Source: Martinezella lusitana (lineage in GTDB: Bacteria > Pseudomonadota > Alphaproteobacteria > Rhizobiales > Rhizobiaceae). Taken from it: a DNA stretch of 64,000 nucleotides. The translations under genes and the position numbers were made by a program. The stretch is from contig NZ_WUEY01000006.1 in NCBI RefSeq assembly GCF_010668395.1, positions 248,001-312,000 of the forward strand, in the 5' to 3' direction. Each line of letters starts with the position of its first letter. Position 1 is the first letter of the stretch. Shown piece after piece: positions 1-9,022 of this stretch. Under the pieces are notes generated by a model. It worked only from the letters and a program-made list of their open reading frames with translations. It did not search any database and had not been told where the DNA came from.

Positions 1-127
1 GACCAACGACATCCTCGACGCCGCGCGAGCCATCTATATCAGGGCGGGATTCAAGCTCGTCGTGGAGGAAAGGCATCGCATGTTCGGCCCCGAGCTGAAC
101 GGTCAGACATGGGTGCTCGATCTGTGA
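1..127 (+). CDS. GNAT family N-acetyltransferase, C-terminal part (5' end outside window)
   Basis: Only the last 41 codons are present (frame begins at base 2). They end in a segment containing the core [13 protein letters not shown], followed by a GQTWVLDL tail. The 'A-R-x-I-Y-x-R-A-G-F' stretch is the usual GNAT motif B, in which a helix precedes the last strands of the acetyl-CoA fold. The '(F)[13 protein letters not shown]' ending is common in rhizobial proteins that fuse a MarR-type DNA-binding domain to a GNAT domain, so the missing part may carry a winged helix. The substrate cannot be told. GNAT membership is well supported; the MarR fusion is inferred from the tail alone. Confidence 0.7.
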   Translation, partial: TNDILDAARAIYIRAGFKLVVEERHRMFGPELNGQTWVLDL

Positions 128-204
128 ACCTGTCGGGCGCATAGACACGCCCAGGGTTGAGCCATATTCTCGATACACCCTCATTTGTGTCGAGATATCA
201 GCTG

Positions 205-711
205 ATGATGACGAATGCCGAAATCCGGATACTGCCGATTGCCGCCGAATATATCGAAGGCTTTCACAAGGCGCTCGATACGGTCGCGCGCGAGCGGCAA
301 TATCTGACCTTGCTCGAGGCCTCTCCATTGGAGAAAACCCGCGCCTTCGTGCTCGGCATGATCGAGAACGGCAATCCGCAATTCGTTGCCTTGGCAGATG
401 GGACGGTGGTCGGCTGGTGCGACATCAGCCGCCACACATTTCCCTCACACGCCCATGCCGGTCGTCTCGGCATGGGCATCATCCCGGCTTATCGCTGAAA
501 GGGGTTGGGCCGTCGATTGATAGAAGCCACTCTGCAGGCTGCCCATGATGCGGGAATGGAACGCGTCGAACTCAGCGTACATGCCGACAATGACAGGGCC
601 ATAGCGCTCTATGAGAAAATCGGCTTCGTCCGAGAGGGTCTGGCCCGCAAATCCGTTCGCATAGATGGTCGTTACAAGGACGCGATCCATATGGCGCTGT
701 TCCAGGAATAA
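205..711 (+). pseudogene. GNAT acetyltransferase interrupted by an in-frame TGA
   Basis: Two collinear pieces lie in one frame. The first (ATG at 205 or 208) runs to a TGA at 496-498; the second continues without a frame change to TAA at 709-711. Read across the stop, the protein is about 168 residues, a normal GNAT length. The stop falls in the acetyl-CoA binding loop: residues before it end in IIPAYR and residues after it begin KGLGRRLIEATL, so the expected motif is R-G-K-G-L-G-R-R. A single G-to-T change (GGA to TGA) would explain it. Motif B (NDRAIALYEKIGFVREG) is intact and there is no other damage, which suggests a very recent mutation or a sequencing error. The downstream piece has only a TTG start at 505 and lacks half the fold. 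Confidence 0.8.
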
Positions 712-799
712 CAGGACCAATACCCACAATTTCGATCGGATTTTTTTGCATCGCAAAAATTCGCTTGATTTGGAAACGATCATTTCCTAAAAGAGTCGC

Positions 800-1417
800 A
801 TGACAACAGGCACGCTCGACATCGCACCGAAGCTTCGTGGACGCCCGCGCGAATTCGACATGGATTCCGCGCTCGACGAAGCGCTGCGCGTCTTTTCGGA
901 GCGCGGCTATTACGCCGCCTCGATCAGCGAGTTGACCGAGGCCATGGGCCTGACCGCCGGCAGCGTCTACAAGGCGTTCGGCGACAAGCGCGGCGTCTTC
1001 CTCGCGGCTTTCGGACGGTATCGCCACGTCCGTCAGCAGATGATCGACGACACTCTCGCCGAGGCTCCGAACGGTTATGAGAAGCTGCGCGCCTTGGTGA
1101 CATTCTTCGCCGAAGCCTCCTGTGGCGAGATCGGCCGCCGAGGCTGCCTCGTGGTCGGCAGCGCGACCGAGCTTGCGCTTTTCGATGAGGAAGTCGCCAG
1201 CCGCGTCGGCGTGGCGTTCGATTTCGACGAACGCCGCATTCTGGATCTCATCCGCATGGGTCAGGCTGATGGCTCCATTGCCGAGCATGTCGACCCGGAA
1301 AGCACCGCCTGCGCCTTGCTTGCCCTCACCAAGGGCATGCGCGTGATCGGAAAAACCGGCCGCAAGACCGAACATATGCTCGCCGTCGCCGAGGCGGCCA
1401 TGAAACTGCTGAACTGA
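800..1417 (+). CDS. TetR/AcrR family transcriptional regulator
   Basis: The protein has 205 residues, typical of TetR repressors. An N-terminal helix-turn-helix lies at about residues 24-65, with the recognition segment LTAGSVYKAFGDKRGVF at residues 51-67. The remaining alpha-helical part is a ligand-binding and dimer domain of unknown ligand. The next gene on the same strand starts 54 bases downstream and encodes a major facilitator transporter, so the likely role is control of that exporter together with itself. The N-terminus carries a short basic stretch (KLRGRPREF) common in this subgroup. Family assignment is firm; target and ligand are inferred from position only. Confidence 0.9.
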   Translation: MTTGTLDIAPKLRGRPREFDMDSALDEALRVFSERGYYAASISELTEAMGLTAGSVYKAFGDKRGVFLAAFGRYRHVRQQMIDDTLAEAPNGYEKLRALVTFFAEASCGEIGRRGCLVVGSATELALFDEEVASRVGVAFDFDERRILDLIRMGQADGSIAEHVDPESTACALLALTKGMRVIGKTGRKTEHMLAVAEAAMKLLN

Positions 1418-1471
1418 TTTTCATCCAAATTTTCGGGGAACGCATCCCCCTGCCCACATCGAGGACGAGTC

Positions 1472-2686
1472 ATGCCCGCAACTGCCGCCGCCAGACGGGA
1501 GAGCACGCCGCTCCCTGAAAAGACCATTTCGCCACTGCTGACATTCATGTTCGCCGCCGCCTGCGGGCTGGTCGCCGCCAATCTCTATTACGGGCAGCCT
1601 CTTGCCGGCCCGATCAGCCAATCGCTCGGCTTCACGCCGGCCGCCACGGGCCTCATCGTGACGCTGACGCAGATCGGCTACGGCCTCGGCCTGTTGCTGA
1701 TAGTGCCGCTGGGAGACCTTTTGGAAAACCGCAGGCTGGTGCTGACGCTGGTGGCGCTTGCCGCCGTCGCGCTGGTCGGCGCGGCCTTCGCGTGGTCGCC
1801 GTCCCTGTTTCTGCTGGCCTCCCTCTGTATCGGCCTGGCCTCCGTCGCGGTGCAGGTCCTCGTCCCCTTCGCGGCCCATATGGCGCCAGACGCGAGCCGC
1901 GGCGCGGTGGTCGGCAATGTCATGAGCGGCCTGCTCGGCGGCATCATGCTGGCCCGCCCAGCGGCCAGCTTCCTGTCCGAGCTTCTGTCCTGGCACGCGG
2001 TTTACATCATCTCGGCCGGCATCATGGTCGGGCTGATCGTCATCCTGCGCGCAGTCCTTCCGACCCGTATACCGCACACCAAGCTGCACTATGGACAGTT
2101 GCTGTCCTCCATGGGGCATCTCGCGCTTCACACGCCGGTCCTGCAGCGTCGCGCGCTCTATCAGGCCTGCATGTTCGCCTCCTTCAGCCTTTTCTGGACA
2201 ACGACACCGCTATTGCTGGCGAGCCCGGCCTTTGGGCTGACGCAGAACGGCATTGCTCTCTTCGCCCTTGCCGGCGCGGCCGGCGCGGTCGCCTCGCCGA
2301 TCGCCGGGCGCGTTGCCGACCGTGGCTGGACGAAGCTTGCCACCACCTTCGCCCTGGTGCTTGCCATCGTCGCCTTCCTGATCGGCCATTTTTCCGGTAG
2401 CGGCTCGTTGCTGGCGCTGATCACGCTGACGCTCTCCGGCATCATGCTCGACTTCGGGGTGCAGACCAACCTCGTGCTCGGCCAACGCGCCATCTTCGCG
2501 CTCAGCGCCGAACACCGCAGCCGCCTCAACGGCCTCTACATGGCGACCTTCTTTGGCGGCGGCGCCCTCGGCTCCGCGCTCGGCGGCTGGGCCTATGCGA
2601 CCGGCGGCTGGACCATGGCCTCCTGGATCGGCGTCGCCTTCCCGGTCATTGCGCTACTTGCCTTCCTGACCGAGCGCAAGAACTGA
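1472..2686 (+). CDS. MFS transporter (probable drug/metabolite efflux)
   Basis: A protein of 404 residues dense in hydrophobic helices, consistent with the 12-segment major facilitator fold. The loop between helices 2 and 3 carries the conserved GDLLENRR element (residues 81-88), the family's motif A. After an Ala/Arg-rich N-terminus the first helix begins near residue 22. The sequence resembles the YgaY-like branch of proton-driven exporters, whose substrates are mostly unknown. It follows the TetR gene by 54 bases in the same direction, suggesting a regulator-pump pair. The stop at 2684-2686 abuts the 3' end of the convergent FAD monooxygenase gene with no spacer. Export direction and substrate are inferred. 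Confidence 0.88.
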   Translation: MPATAAARRESTPLPEKTISPLLTFMFAAACGLVAANLYYGQPLAGPISQSLGFTPAATGLIVTLTQIGYGLGLLLIVPLGDLLENRRLVLTLVALAAVALVGAAFAWSPSLFLLASLCIGLASVAVQVLVPFAAHMAPDASRGAVVGNVMSGLLGGIMLARPAASFLSELLSWHAVYIISAGIMVGLIVILRAVLPTRIPHTKLHYGQLLSSMGHLALHTPVLQRRALYQACMFASFSLFWTTTPLLLASPAFGLTQNGIALFALAGAAGAVASPIAGRVADRGWTKLATTFALVLAIVAFLIGHFSGSGSLLALITLTLSGIMLDFGVQTNLVLGQRAIFALSAEHRSRLNGLYMATFFGGGALGSALGGWAYATGGWTMASWIGVAFPVIALLAFLTERKN

Positions 2687-3934
2687 TCAGGACGGCTGCG
2701 GCGCGGCTCGCCGCAGCCAGTCGCATTCCCGCAAACCCGCTCCGTTAAACGGATCGATCAGCGTGCCGGAAACGATGCCCGCGAGAATTTGCGGGGCCGG
2801 CGGCACCTTGGCGATGGTGGCGACCAGCCGGTCCCGGATCCATGCCAGAGCCGCCGCATCCGATTGATAGAACGGTGTGAATGCTGCCGAGAGCAGCTGG
2901 AATAGCCGCACATGCATCCGCCGCGCTCTGGCATAGGCCAAAAGCGCGGCCTCGATGCTTTCATGTCCGGCAAGGGCGTGCGCCAGCGCCGCCACATCGA
3001 GCAGCGCCATATTGGCGCCCTGCCCCAGCTGCGGGCTGGTGGAATGAGCCGCATCGCCAACAAAAACCGTTCGCCCGCTGAAGGGCGTTCTCACGGTACG
3101 GTGAGCATAACGGGCCAGCGTCAACTGATCCCAATCGGTGATCTGCTCCAGCAAGGGCTCACATTCCGGCCAATAGCCGCGGATCGTCTGCTTCCAGCGA
3201 TCGAGCCCGCGCTTGCGCACGTCGTCCGCATCCGCGACCTTCAGGCTCCAGAACAGGGCCGCCTGTTTCGGCATTTGCGGCCGTCTGCTGCCGACCGGCA
3301 AAACACCGATCATCACGCTCGCCTTGTCATAGCGCTGCGTCAGCGCCGCCTGATCCACCAAACCGTCCGGGCACTCGAGCGTCGCCCAGAAGGCGCCGTA
3401 GACGAGATTGCGTGCACGCGGCGCCACGGGCGACGACGCCACCAGCTCCGAGCGCGCGCCGCTGGCATCGATGACGAGATCATAGGGTCCGAGACGGTCG
3501 CCCCCTTCGACGGAAAGATAGCTGCCGCTCGCCTCCTCCGTCACGCCGATGACACGCAACCCGGTGTGAATTGGATGTCGCCGGGCGGAGACCTCGTCGT
3601 GAAGCGTGTCGAACAGGGCGGCGCGATGCACGCCAAGCCCGTAGCGGCCACCGGGCAAGGCGCTGTAGCGCACATCGAGCACGATGCGGCCATGGGTGGT
3701 TTCCGTGCCGAACAAGCGATCGATGCGGTTGCCGGCGGCGTGAATCGCCGGGCCGAGCCCAAGCGATTCAAGGACGGTCAATCCGGTCGGCTGAAGCATC
3801 AAAGCGGAGCCGACAGGAGCCGGGCTGTCAAAGCGCTCGATGATGTCGGTCGCATGGCCGGCGCGGGAGAGAAGAAGGGAAGCGGCAAGACCGGCAGGCC
3901 CGGCGCCGACGATGGCAATCTTGAAAGGCTTCAC
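2687..3934 (-). CDS. FAD-dependent monooxygenase (PHBH/UbiH-type)
   Basis: This 415-residue flavoprotein has the aromatic-hydroxylase layout. There is a dinucleotide fold with GAGPAG at residues 10-15 and the ribose-binding acid E33, a DASGARS element at about residues 156-162, and the second FAD motif FVGDAAHS at residues 291-298, followed by PQLGQGANMA. Such enzymes use NAD(P)H and O2 to hydroxylate aromatic or polyketide-like substrates in the cytoplasm; no substrate can be read from the sequence. It starts 10 bases after the end of an HxlR regulator on the same strand, so the two are almost certainly one transcript. Its 3' end meets the MFS gene tail to tail. Confidence 0.9.
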   Translation of the reverse strand: MKPFKIAIVGAGPAGLAASLLLSRAGHATDIIERFDSPAPVGSALMLQPTGLTVLESLGLGPAIHAAGNRIDRLFGTETTHGRIVLDVRYSALPGGRYGLGVHRAALFDTLHDEVSARRHPIHTGLRVIGVTEEASGSYLSVEGGDRLGPYDLVIDASGARSELVASSPVAPRARNLVYGAFWATLECPDGLVDQAALTQRYDKASVMIGVLPVGSRRPQMPKQAALFWSLKVADADDVRKRGLDRWKQTIRGYWPECEPLLEQITDWDQLTLARYAHRTVRTPFSGRTVFVGDAAHSTSPQLGQGANMALLDVAALAHALAGHESIEAALLAYARARRMHVRLFQLLSAAFTPFYQSDAAALAWIRDRLVATIAKVPPAPQILAGIVSGTLIDPFNGAGLRECDWLRRAAPQPS

Positions 3935-3944
3935 TCTGCGATGC

Positions 3945-4361
3945 TCAGTCCGGCGATTGATCGAAACGCGTTCTTGCGGCCCTGACGGCCTCGTGATTGG
4001 CTTCCGCCCAGTTCAGAAGTTGCGCCAGCGGCACATAGAGCGAACGTCCGAGCTCCGTCATCCGATATTCGACGCTCGGCGGCTTGGTGGGAAACACCTC
4101 GCGATCGACATAGCCGTCGCGCTGCAGGTCGCGCAAAGTCTGCGTCAGCATGCGTTGGGAAATATCGGGCACCAGCCGGCGCAATTCGCCGAAGCGATAC
4201 GGCCGTTTTGCCAATGTTTCCAGCAGCAGCACCGACCACTTTCCGCCGATCTGCGAGATCAGGTCACGCACCGGACAGTTGCCGAAATCGAGATTGCTGA
4301 GGTCGACGTCGCGCAATGGCGGGTCTATGCTGCGCAGGTTGACGACGGTGCTGGCGCTCAT
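3945..4361 (-). CDS. HxlR family winged-helix regulator
   Basis: With the ATG at 4361 the protein has 138 residues. A purine-rich AAAGGGA lies about 10 bases upstream; an upstream ATG at 4421 in the same frame lacks such a site. The HxlR domain covers residues 29-115, with the signature CPVRDLISQIGGKWSVLLL, the wing-helix stretch RFGELRRLVPDISQRMLT and the conserved EYRMTELG. The single Cys near the domain start (C29) is the redox-sensing position in several HxlR/YodB proteins. The gene precedes an FAD monooxygenase and diverges from an NmrA-type reductase, matching the arrangement of E. coli ytfH and ytfG (qorB). Quinone or electrophile sensing is the likely role, by inference. Confidence 0.9.
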   Translation of the reverse strand: MSASTVVNLRSIDPPLRDVDLSNLDFGNCPVRDLISQIGGKWSVLLLETLAKRPYRFGELRRLVPDISQRMLTQTLRDLQRDGYVDREVFPTKPPSVEYRMTELGRSLYVPLAQLLNWAEANHEAVRAARTRFDQSPD

Positions 4362-4499
4362 GCCGGTTCCCTTTTGGTAACTTGGAGCCGAAAAACTGCC
4401 TCCTTTACACCGTGAAGTCAATTCCTATTCTAGTGCTAGTCTCTTTTTGAGAGCAACCAGGCCCCCGCAAATACGTGGCGGTCAAACAAGGATAAAGAC

Positions 4500-5387
4500 A
4501 TGAGCAGCACTCTTCTCGTCACCGGCGCCGCCGGTCAGCTCGGCCAGCGCGTCATCCATCATCTGCTGGAGACATACAAGGTCGCGCCCGGCCGCATCAT
4601 CGCCGCAACGCGCAGCCCGGAGAAGCTTGCCGATCTCGCCGCGAAGGGTGTCGTCACCCGCAAGGCCGATTTCGATGACGCCGCCACCCTGTCGGCCGCT
4701 TTTGCCGACGTCGATCGCCTGCTGATCATCAGCACCGATGCGCTCGCCGTTCCCGGCTTGCGGCTGAAGCAGCACACGGCCGCCATCGAGGCCGCCAAGA
4801 AGGCTGGCGTAAAGCACATTCTCTATACCTCCATGCCCGCTCCGGAAACGTCGCTCGTCACCTTCGCGCCCGACCACCTCGGCACGGAAAACGCCATCAA
4901 GGCAAGCGGCATCGGCTACACGATCCTGCGTGACGCCTGGTACTTCGACAATTATCTGATGGGCTTGCCGCACAGCCTCGAAGTCGGCAAGTGGTACACC
5001 GCAGCGGGCACCGGTCGCGTCAGCAACATCAGCCGCAACGATTGCGCGCTTGCCATCGCTGCGGCGCTCGCATCCGATACGACCGATAACGCGACCTATA
5101 CGCTGACGGGTTCTACCGCTCTCACCATCGAGGACGTGGCAAGCGTCGTCAGCAAGATCACCGGCCGCCCGCTTGAGGTCGTGCAGGTCAACGACGAACA
5201 GTTCGCCGCGGGCCTCACCGGCGCCGGCCTGCCGAAATTCGTCGTCGACATGCTCGTCTCCGCCGACGCCAACACCCGCGCCGGCAACTTCGACCTCCTC
5301 ACCAACGACTTCAACAAGCTGACCGGCAAGGAGCCGCAGACGCTGCGCAGCTTCATCGAGGAACACAAGGCCGCGTTGCTCGGCTGA
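4500..5387 (+). CDS. NmrA-like NAD(P)-dependent oxidoreductase (QorB/YtfG type)
   Basis: A protein of 295 residues beginning with a Rossmann loop, VTGAAGQLGQ (GAAGQLG at residues 9-15), then a substrate pocket of the atypical short-chain dehydrogenase kind. The segments RSPEKLADLAAKG and KADFDDAATL follow the NmrA/QorB pattern in which the second strand selects NADPH and no Tyr-Lys catalytic pair is needed. E. coli QorB is an NADPH:quinone reductase with an HxlR-family gene beside it, as here. The divergent intergenic region of 138 bases (4362-4499) should hold the control sites for both directions. Reaction on quinones is inferred from family and context. Confidence 0.85.
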   Translation: MSSTLLVTGAAGQLGQRVIHHLLETYKVAPGRIIAATRSPEKLADLAAKGVVTRKADFDDAATLSAAFADVDRLLIISTDALAVPGLRLKQHTAAIEAAKKAGVKHILYTSMPAPETSLVTFAPDHLGTENAIKASGIGYTILRDAWYFDNYLMGLPHSLEVGKWYTAAGTGRVSNISRNDCALAIAAALASDTTDNATYTLTGSTALTIEDVASVVSKITGRPLEVVQVNDEQFAAGLTGAGLPKFVVDMLVSADANTRAGNFDLLTNDFNKLTGKEPQTLRSFIEEHKAALLG

Positions 5388-5435
5388 GTTTGCGGGAGGG
5401 GCAGGCTGGTCTGCTGTTGCAGCATTTCTATGCCT

Positions 5436-5479
5436 GCCCCCTCACCCCAACCCTCTCCCTACATGCGGGGCGGGGGAGC
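5436..5479. repeat. Rhizobial intergenic repeat fragment (CCCTCACCCCAACCCTCTCCC type)
   Basis: The motif CCCTCACCCCAACCCTCTCC begins at 5439 and is followed by a GC-rich stretch (GCGGGGCGGGGGAG) that can pair back with it. This sequence type is widespread between genes in rhizobial chromosomes. Here it lies between the convergent ends of the QorB-like gene and the unrecognised membrane protein, where it may act as a bidirectional terminator. The rest of 5388-5605 shows nothing coding. Confidence 0.5.
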
Positions 5480-5605
5480 TTCCTGCCTAGAGGTGAACCA
5501 CAACTGAGTGGTGTAGGCCCCGATCTATGCTGAATGAAATGGACACGCCTCCAATACACGACACCGCCGTAAGTTGACGCTTAATTCGTCTAATGGTTGT
5601 CCTGC

Positions 5606-6682
5606 TCAGCTAACCGGCAATTCCTTCTGCTTCAAGATACCCGCCTGAGGCAGCATTGTTATGCAATGCGAATCCGATGTCTCTTGGCTGAAGAGAATCT
5701 CTGTAGGCGATGGATCATAGGGGCGCGGGTCTCCACAATATCTCGTATCGACGTCAATGCCCTTTATCTTGGCCAGCTCATCCAGAAGTCGATACTGGTT
5801 ATAAACCTCGTCTACCTGGGCTACCGCGACGCCTTTTACCGAAGTCATAAACCCCCAGTAGACATAGACCCAAAATGGGGTCATCGCTTTGCCGGCCCTT
5901 ACCATGGTCTTTTGAACAAGTAACGTCTCGTGACCGGCCTCAACTTTCGATATTCGTAAGCGCTGGACGTAATCAATGCCGATCAGACTAAACCGAGGGA
6001 CCGACCATCTCTCAATTTCCTTTTCTTCGACGCTCACGCCGTCATGCATTGCCTCCCCATTGGTGGGTGTGATGCATTTGTTCTCAGCGATAGCCTTTCG
6101 TGTCGAGGGCAACACCGGCGTCCGGCTTGTAAAGATTTCTGGGCACGATGAAAGTTGTTGTACACGATAAGTTACAACTGTGGGCGATCCTAGGCGTTGA
6201 TCTCTACGGACGGTAATTGACTGCACCGAACCCGTTAACAACAACCTTTGACATACGACCTTGCAAGGCGCGCGCTCCCAGGGCGCCAATCCATAGCCGT
6301 CGTATCCGCTATCAACGATAAATTGGATCGATGTGGGTTTCTGCTGTAGGTCAAGGCGCATATCGTCGGCGAGGTAACCGTCCAAAGTTCGCTGAAGTTC
6401 CCCGTCAGCCAGTTGTCCCGGCAGCGTTGCAAGGGCAATCATGCTTGCAATGCCAATAACTCCGGCGAGACGCGTTCGTCGGGTCATTCGCCAGACTGCA
6501 TATGCCGGAAGCGCTACGGTAGCATACAACCATAAAATCGGCAGCAGTATCGCCGCCCCGAAAGTAAAAACTTCCAGAAACGCTCCCAGCGTGGGAAACA
6601 ACAGCATGCCACCGCCAAATATGGCTAACAATAAATAGATTTTTTCGGCCACGTATCGCCGAGCGACGTTTTTAGTACACAT
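5606..6682 (-). CDS. Unrecognised membrane protein
   Basis: I do not recognise this 358-residue protein. Its N-terminus has about three hydrophobic segments (near residues 14-34, 40-62 and 71-88), with the basic loop RMTRRTR between the second and third. The rest (about 90-358) is soluble and probably outside the membrane; it contains several cysteines (for example APCKVVC, SSCPE, NKC, TRYCGDP) that could form disulphides. Codon use is visibly more AT-rich than in flanking genes, with many NNA/NNT codons, suggesting acquired DNA. The gene stands alone, with over 200 noncoding bases on each side. A loosely similar arrangement occurs in the protein at 59492-60439. Coding is supported by length and by protein-like composition; function is unknown. 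Confidence 0.65.
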   Translation of the reverse strand: MCTKNVARRYVAEKIYLLLAIFGGGMLLFPTLGAFLEVFTFGAAILLPILWLYATVALPAYAVWRMTRRTRLAGVIGIASMIALATLPGQLADGELQRTLDGYLADDMRLDLQQKPTSIQFIVDSGYDGYGLAPWERAPCKVVCQRLLLTGSVQSITVRRDQRLGSPTVVTYRVQQLSSCPEIFTSRTPVLPSTRKAIAENKCITPTNGEAMHDGVSVEEKEIERWSVPRFSLIGIDYVQRLRISKVEAGHETLLVQKTMVRAGKAMTPFWVYVYWGFMTSVKGVAVAQVDEVYNQYRLLDELAKIKGIDVDTRYCGDPRPYDPSPTEILFSQETSDSHCITMLPQAGILKQKELPVS

Positions 6683-6899
6683 CGTACTGCGTAGCTCCGC
6701 ATGCGAGTGCCAAATGGCACAGTTCTATTAGTCACCAATTTTGGCAGTAACTATAGCGGCGTCACCTTAGCTAAAAGCAAAAATATTCTCTAAAAGGCAC
6801 ATGTTCTCCACCCGGCCGATACCTTTCCGGCAATTTCATAGCGGTGGAAGCGACTCTTGCTGCAAGATAGCCTCGCCTAACCAGCTGCAGACGCCTGTA

Positions 6900-7652
6900 T
6901 CAAACCGCCTGCCCACAGGCCCGCCGGAAACGGCGTACCGTCTCGGCCATGCCATATTCCAGCGCATCGGCGGTCAGTCCGTGACCGATCGAAGCCTCGG
7001 CGAGCTTCGGAATACGCTTCAGAAGCGCAGGCAGATTGGCGACCGTCAGATCGTGGCCGGCGTTGACGTCGAGGCCGTTGGCAAACGCGGCATCGGCGGT
7101 CTTGCCGAGCGCTTCGAGAATGACGGCAGCCTTCTCAGGGGCGTCGTAACAGCCGCCATAGGGGCCGGTGTAGAGTTCGATGCGGTCGGCCCCGACCTCC
7201 CTGGCGATCTTCACGGCGTCGGCATCGCCGTCGCCATCGGCAAACAGCGAAACGCGGCAGCCGATCTTCTTGTACCTGGCGACGACATCGACCAGCAGCT
7301 CGCGATTCCCGCGGAAGTCCCAGCCATGGTCCGACGTCGCCTGCGTCGGATCGTCCGGCACGAGCGTCACCTGCTCGGGCTCGACGGAAGCGCAGAGATC
7401 GAAAAACTCATCGGTCGGATAGCCCTCGATATTGAACTCGGCCTCCGGAAATTCGTCATCGATCAAGGCCCGGATCTCGGGCAGGTCGGAAAAGCGGACG
7501 TGGCGCTGATCGGGACGCGGATGAACAGTCAGGCCGCTTGCGCCGGCAGCCAGTGCGATGCGCCCGAAGCCCGTGACGCTCGGCCAGGGAAGATCACGCC
7601 GATTGCGCAGCATCGCGATGGCGTTGAGGTTCACGGAAAGCTTGGCGGGCAT
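6900..7652 (-). CDS. pdxJ: Pyridoxine 5'-phosphate synthase
   Basis: PdxJ condenses 1-deoxy-D-xylulose 5-phosphate with 3-amino-2-oxopropyl phosphate to give pyridoxine 5'-phosphate, the last ring-forming step of the DXP-dependent vitamin B6 pathway, in the cytoplasm. The 250-residue length fits. Conserved stretches are [13 protein letters not shown] at the N-terminus, [15 protein letters not shown] (phosphate and substrate contacts), [32 protein letters not shown] and ASIGHGL near the C-terminus, all PdxJ hallmarks of a TIM barrel. It is a single gene here; no other B6 gene is nearby. Confidence 0.96.
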   Translation of the reverse strand: MPAKLSVNLNAIAMLRNRRDLPWPSVTGFGRIALAAGASGLTVHPRPDQRHVRFSDLPEIRALIDDEFPEAEFNIEGYPTDEFFDLCASVEPEQVTLVPDDPTQATSDHGWDFRGNRELLVDVVARYKKIGCRVSLFADGDGDADAVKIAREVGADRIELYTGPYGGCYDAPEKAAVILEALGKTADAAFANGLDVNAGHDLTVANLPALLKRIPKLAEASIGHGLTADALEYGMAETVRRFRRACGQAV

Positions 7653-7836
7653 GATCGAAATCCCTGATTTTCAATGCGGATGATAGCGCCGTTTTATGCC
7701 ATTATGGCCAGCGAAACCAACGAGATTCCGACATCAACCCATGCAAAAGTTTGATGGGCACCCTTGATCGGCATCACCATGCGGTGACCTGGCGACGAGC
7801 TGACCTTTTTCGGATATTTTTGCCGAAGGCGCCGCC

Positions 7837-8964
7837 CTATCGAACGATCGTCAGCGTTTCGGCGGCGCGGGTAATCGCGGTGTAAAGCCAGCGCTCGCGC
7901 GTGTCGCGAAATGCCCAGCTCTCGTCGAACAGGACGACATTGTTCCACTGCGAACCCTGTGCCTTGTGCACCGTCAGCGCGTAGCCATAGTCGAATTCGT
8001 CATAGCGCTTGCGGGTCGACCATGGAATCTCCCCCTCGACATCCTCGAAGGCCTGCTTCAGCAGCTTGATCTTGGCCGCGCCGCGATCCATGTCGTCGTC
8101 TTCCGGCCGCACCAGCAGGTTGATGCCCGGCTTCGTGGTTTCCCTGGAAGAGGTCATGACCTGCCAGAGCGAGCCGTTGAGCAGCCCCTTGGCGGGATCG
8201 TTGCGCAGGCAGACCAGCTTGTCGCCGGATTGCGGATAGTCGGCCGTAAAACCTTTAAGCTCGCGCAAACGCTGATTGTAGCGCCGACGCGTCCTGTTGG
8301 TGCCGACCAGGACCTGATCCGCCTCCAGCACCAGCGGCTGCGTGACCTCGTTCTTCGAGATGACCTGCGCGGTGCCATAGTCGCCGTGCATGATCTCCTT
8401 GCCCTCGCGCACCTGCATGGCAAGCTGGATGATCGGATTGTCGCGGGCCTGACGATGAATATCCGTCAGCAGATAATCCGGCTCCTCGTTCGTGAAGAAA
8501 CCGCCGCCGGAAACAGGCGGGAGCTGCCCGGGATCGCCGAGCACCAGAATGGGCGTTCCGAAGCTCATCAGATCCTTGCCGAGCGCTTCGTCCACCATCG
8601 AGCATTCGTCGACGATAATCAGCGCGGCCTTGGCAACCGGGCTCTGGCGGTTGATGGTGAACATCGGGGCGATCGATGTCTTGCCCGTCTCTTCGTCCTC
8701 GACGGCTTCCTCGCCGCGCGGCCGGTAGATCAGCGAATGGATGGTCTTGGCATTCGAAGCGCCGCGCGAGCGCAGCACCTGCGCCGCCTTGCCGGTAAAG
8801 GCCGCAAACAGCACCTCGCCATCGACATTCTCGGCAAAATGCCGCGCAAGCGTCGTCTTGCCCGTGCCGGCATAGCCGAAGAGGCGAAACAGCGGTGTGC
8901 GCCCTTCCTTCAGCCATTTGGCGACGGCCTTGAGCGCTTCATCTTGTTGCGGCGCGAATTGCAT
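7837..8964 (-). CDS. RecD-like ATP-dependent DNA helicase (SF1B)
   Basis: With the ATG at 8964 the protein has 375 residues; the longer reading to 9090 adds a segment without family similarity. Motifs in order: Walker A GYAGTGKT (residues 30-37), Walker B IIVDECSMVD (116-125), motif III GDPGQLPP (143-150), then late motifs YALTVHKAQGSQW and LYTAITRAAETL near the C-terminus. This is the UvrD_C_2-containing RecD/Dda-like group, 5'-3' helicases often annotated as ATP-dependent RecD-like DNA helicase or AAA family ATPase. It is much shorter than RecD2, lacking the long N-terminal region. No recB or recC lies nearby. Likely a stand-alone repair or replication helper; the precise role is unknown. 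Confidence 0.88.
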   Translation of the reverse strand: MQFAPQQDEALKAVAKWLKEGRTPLFRLFGYAGTGKTTLARHFAENVDGEVLFAAFTGKAAQVLRSRGASNAKTIHSLIYRPRGEEAVEDEETGKTSIAPMFTINRQSPVAKAALIIVDECSMVDEALGKDLMSFGTPILVLGDPGQLPPVSGGGFFTNEEPDYLLTDIHRQARDNPIIQLAMQVREGKEIMHGDYGTAQVISKNEVTQPLVLEADQVLVGTNRTRRRYNQRLRELKGFTADYPQSGDKLVCLRNDPAKGLLNGSLWQVMTSSRETTKPGINLLVRPEDDDMDRGAAKIKLLKQAFEDVEGEIPWSTRKRYDEFDYGYALTVHKAQGSQWNNVVLFDESWAFRDTRERWLYTAITRAAETLTIVR

Positions 8965-9022
8965 GGGCCGAATTGGCAGGATTCGGCCGCAGGAAGCAAG
9001 CAGTAAAAAATACCCGGCACGC

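Noticed and set aside
572..1375. Long minus-strand reading frame over the TetR gene
   Set aside because: Antisense shadow of a well-supported TetR gene; composition and lack of family features do not support coding.
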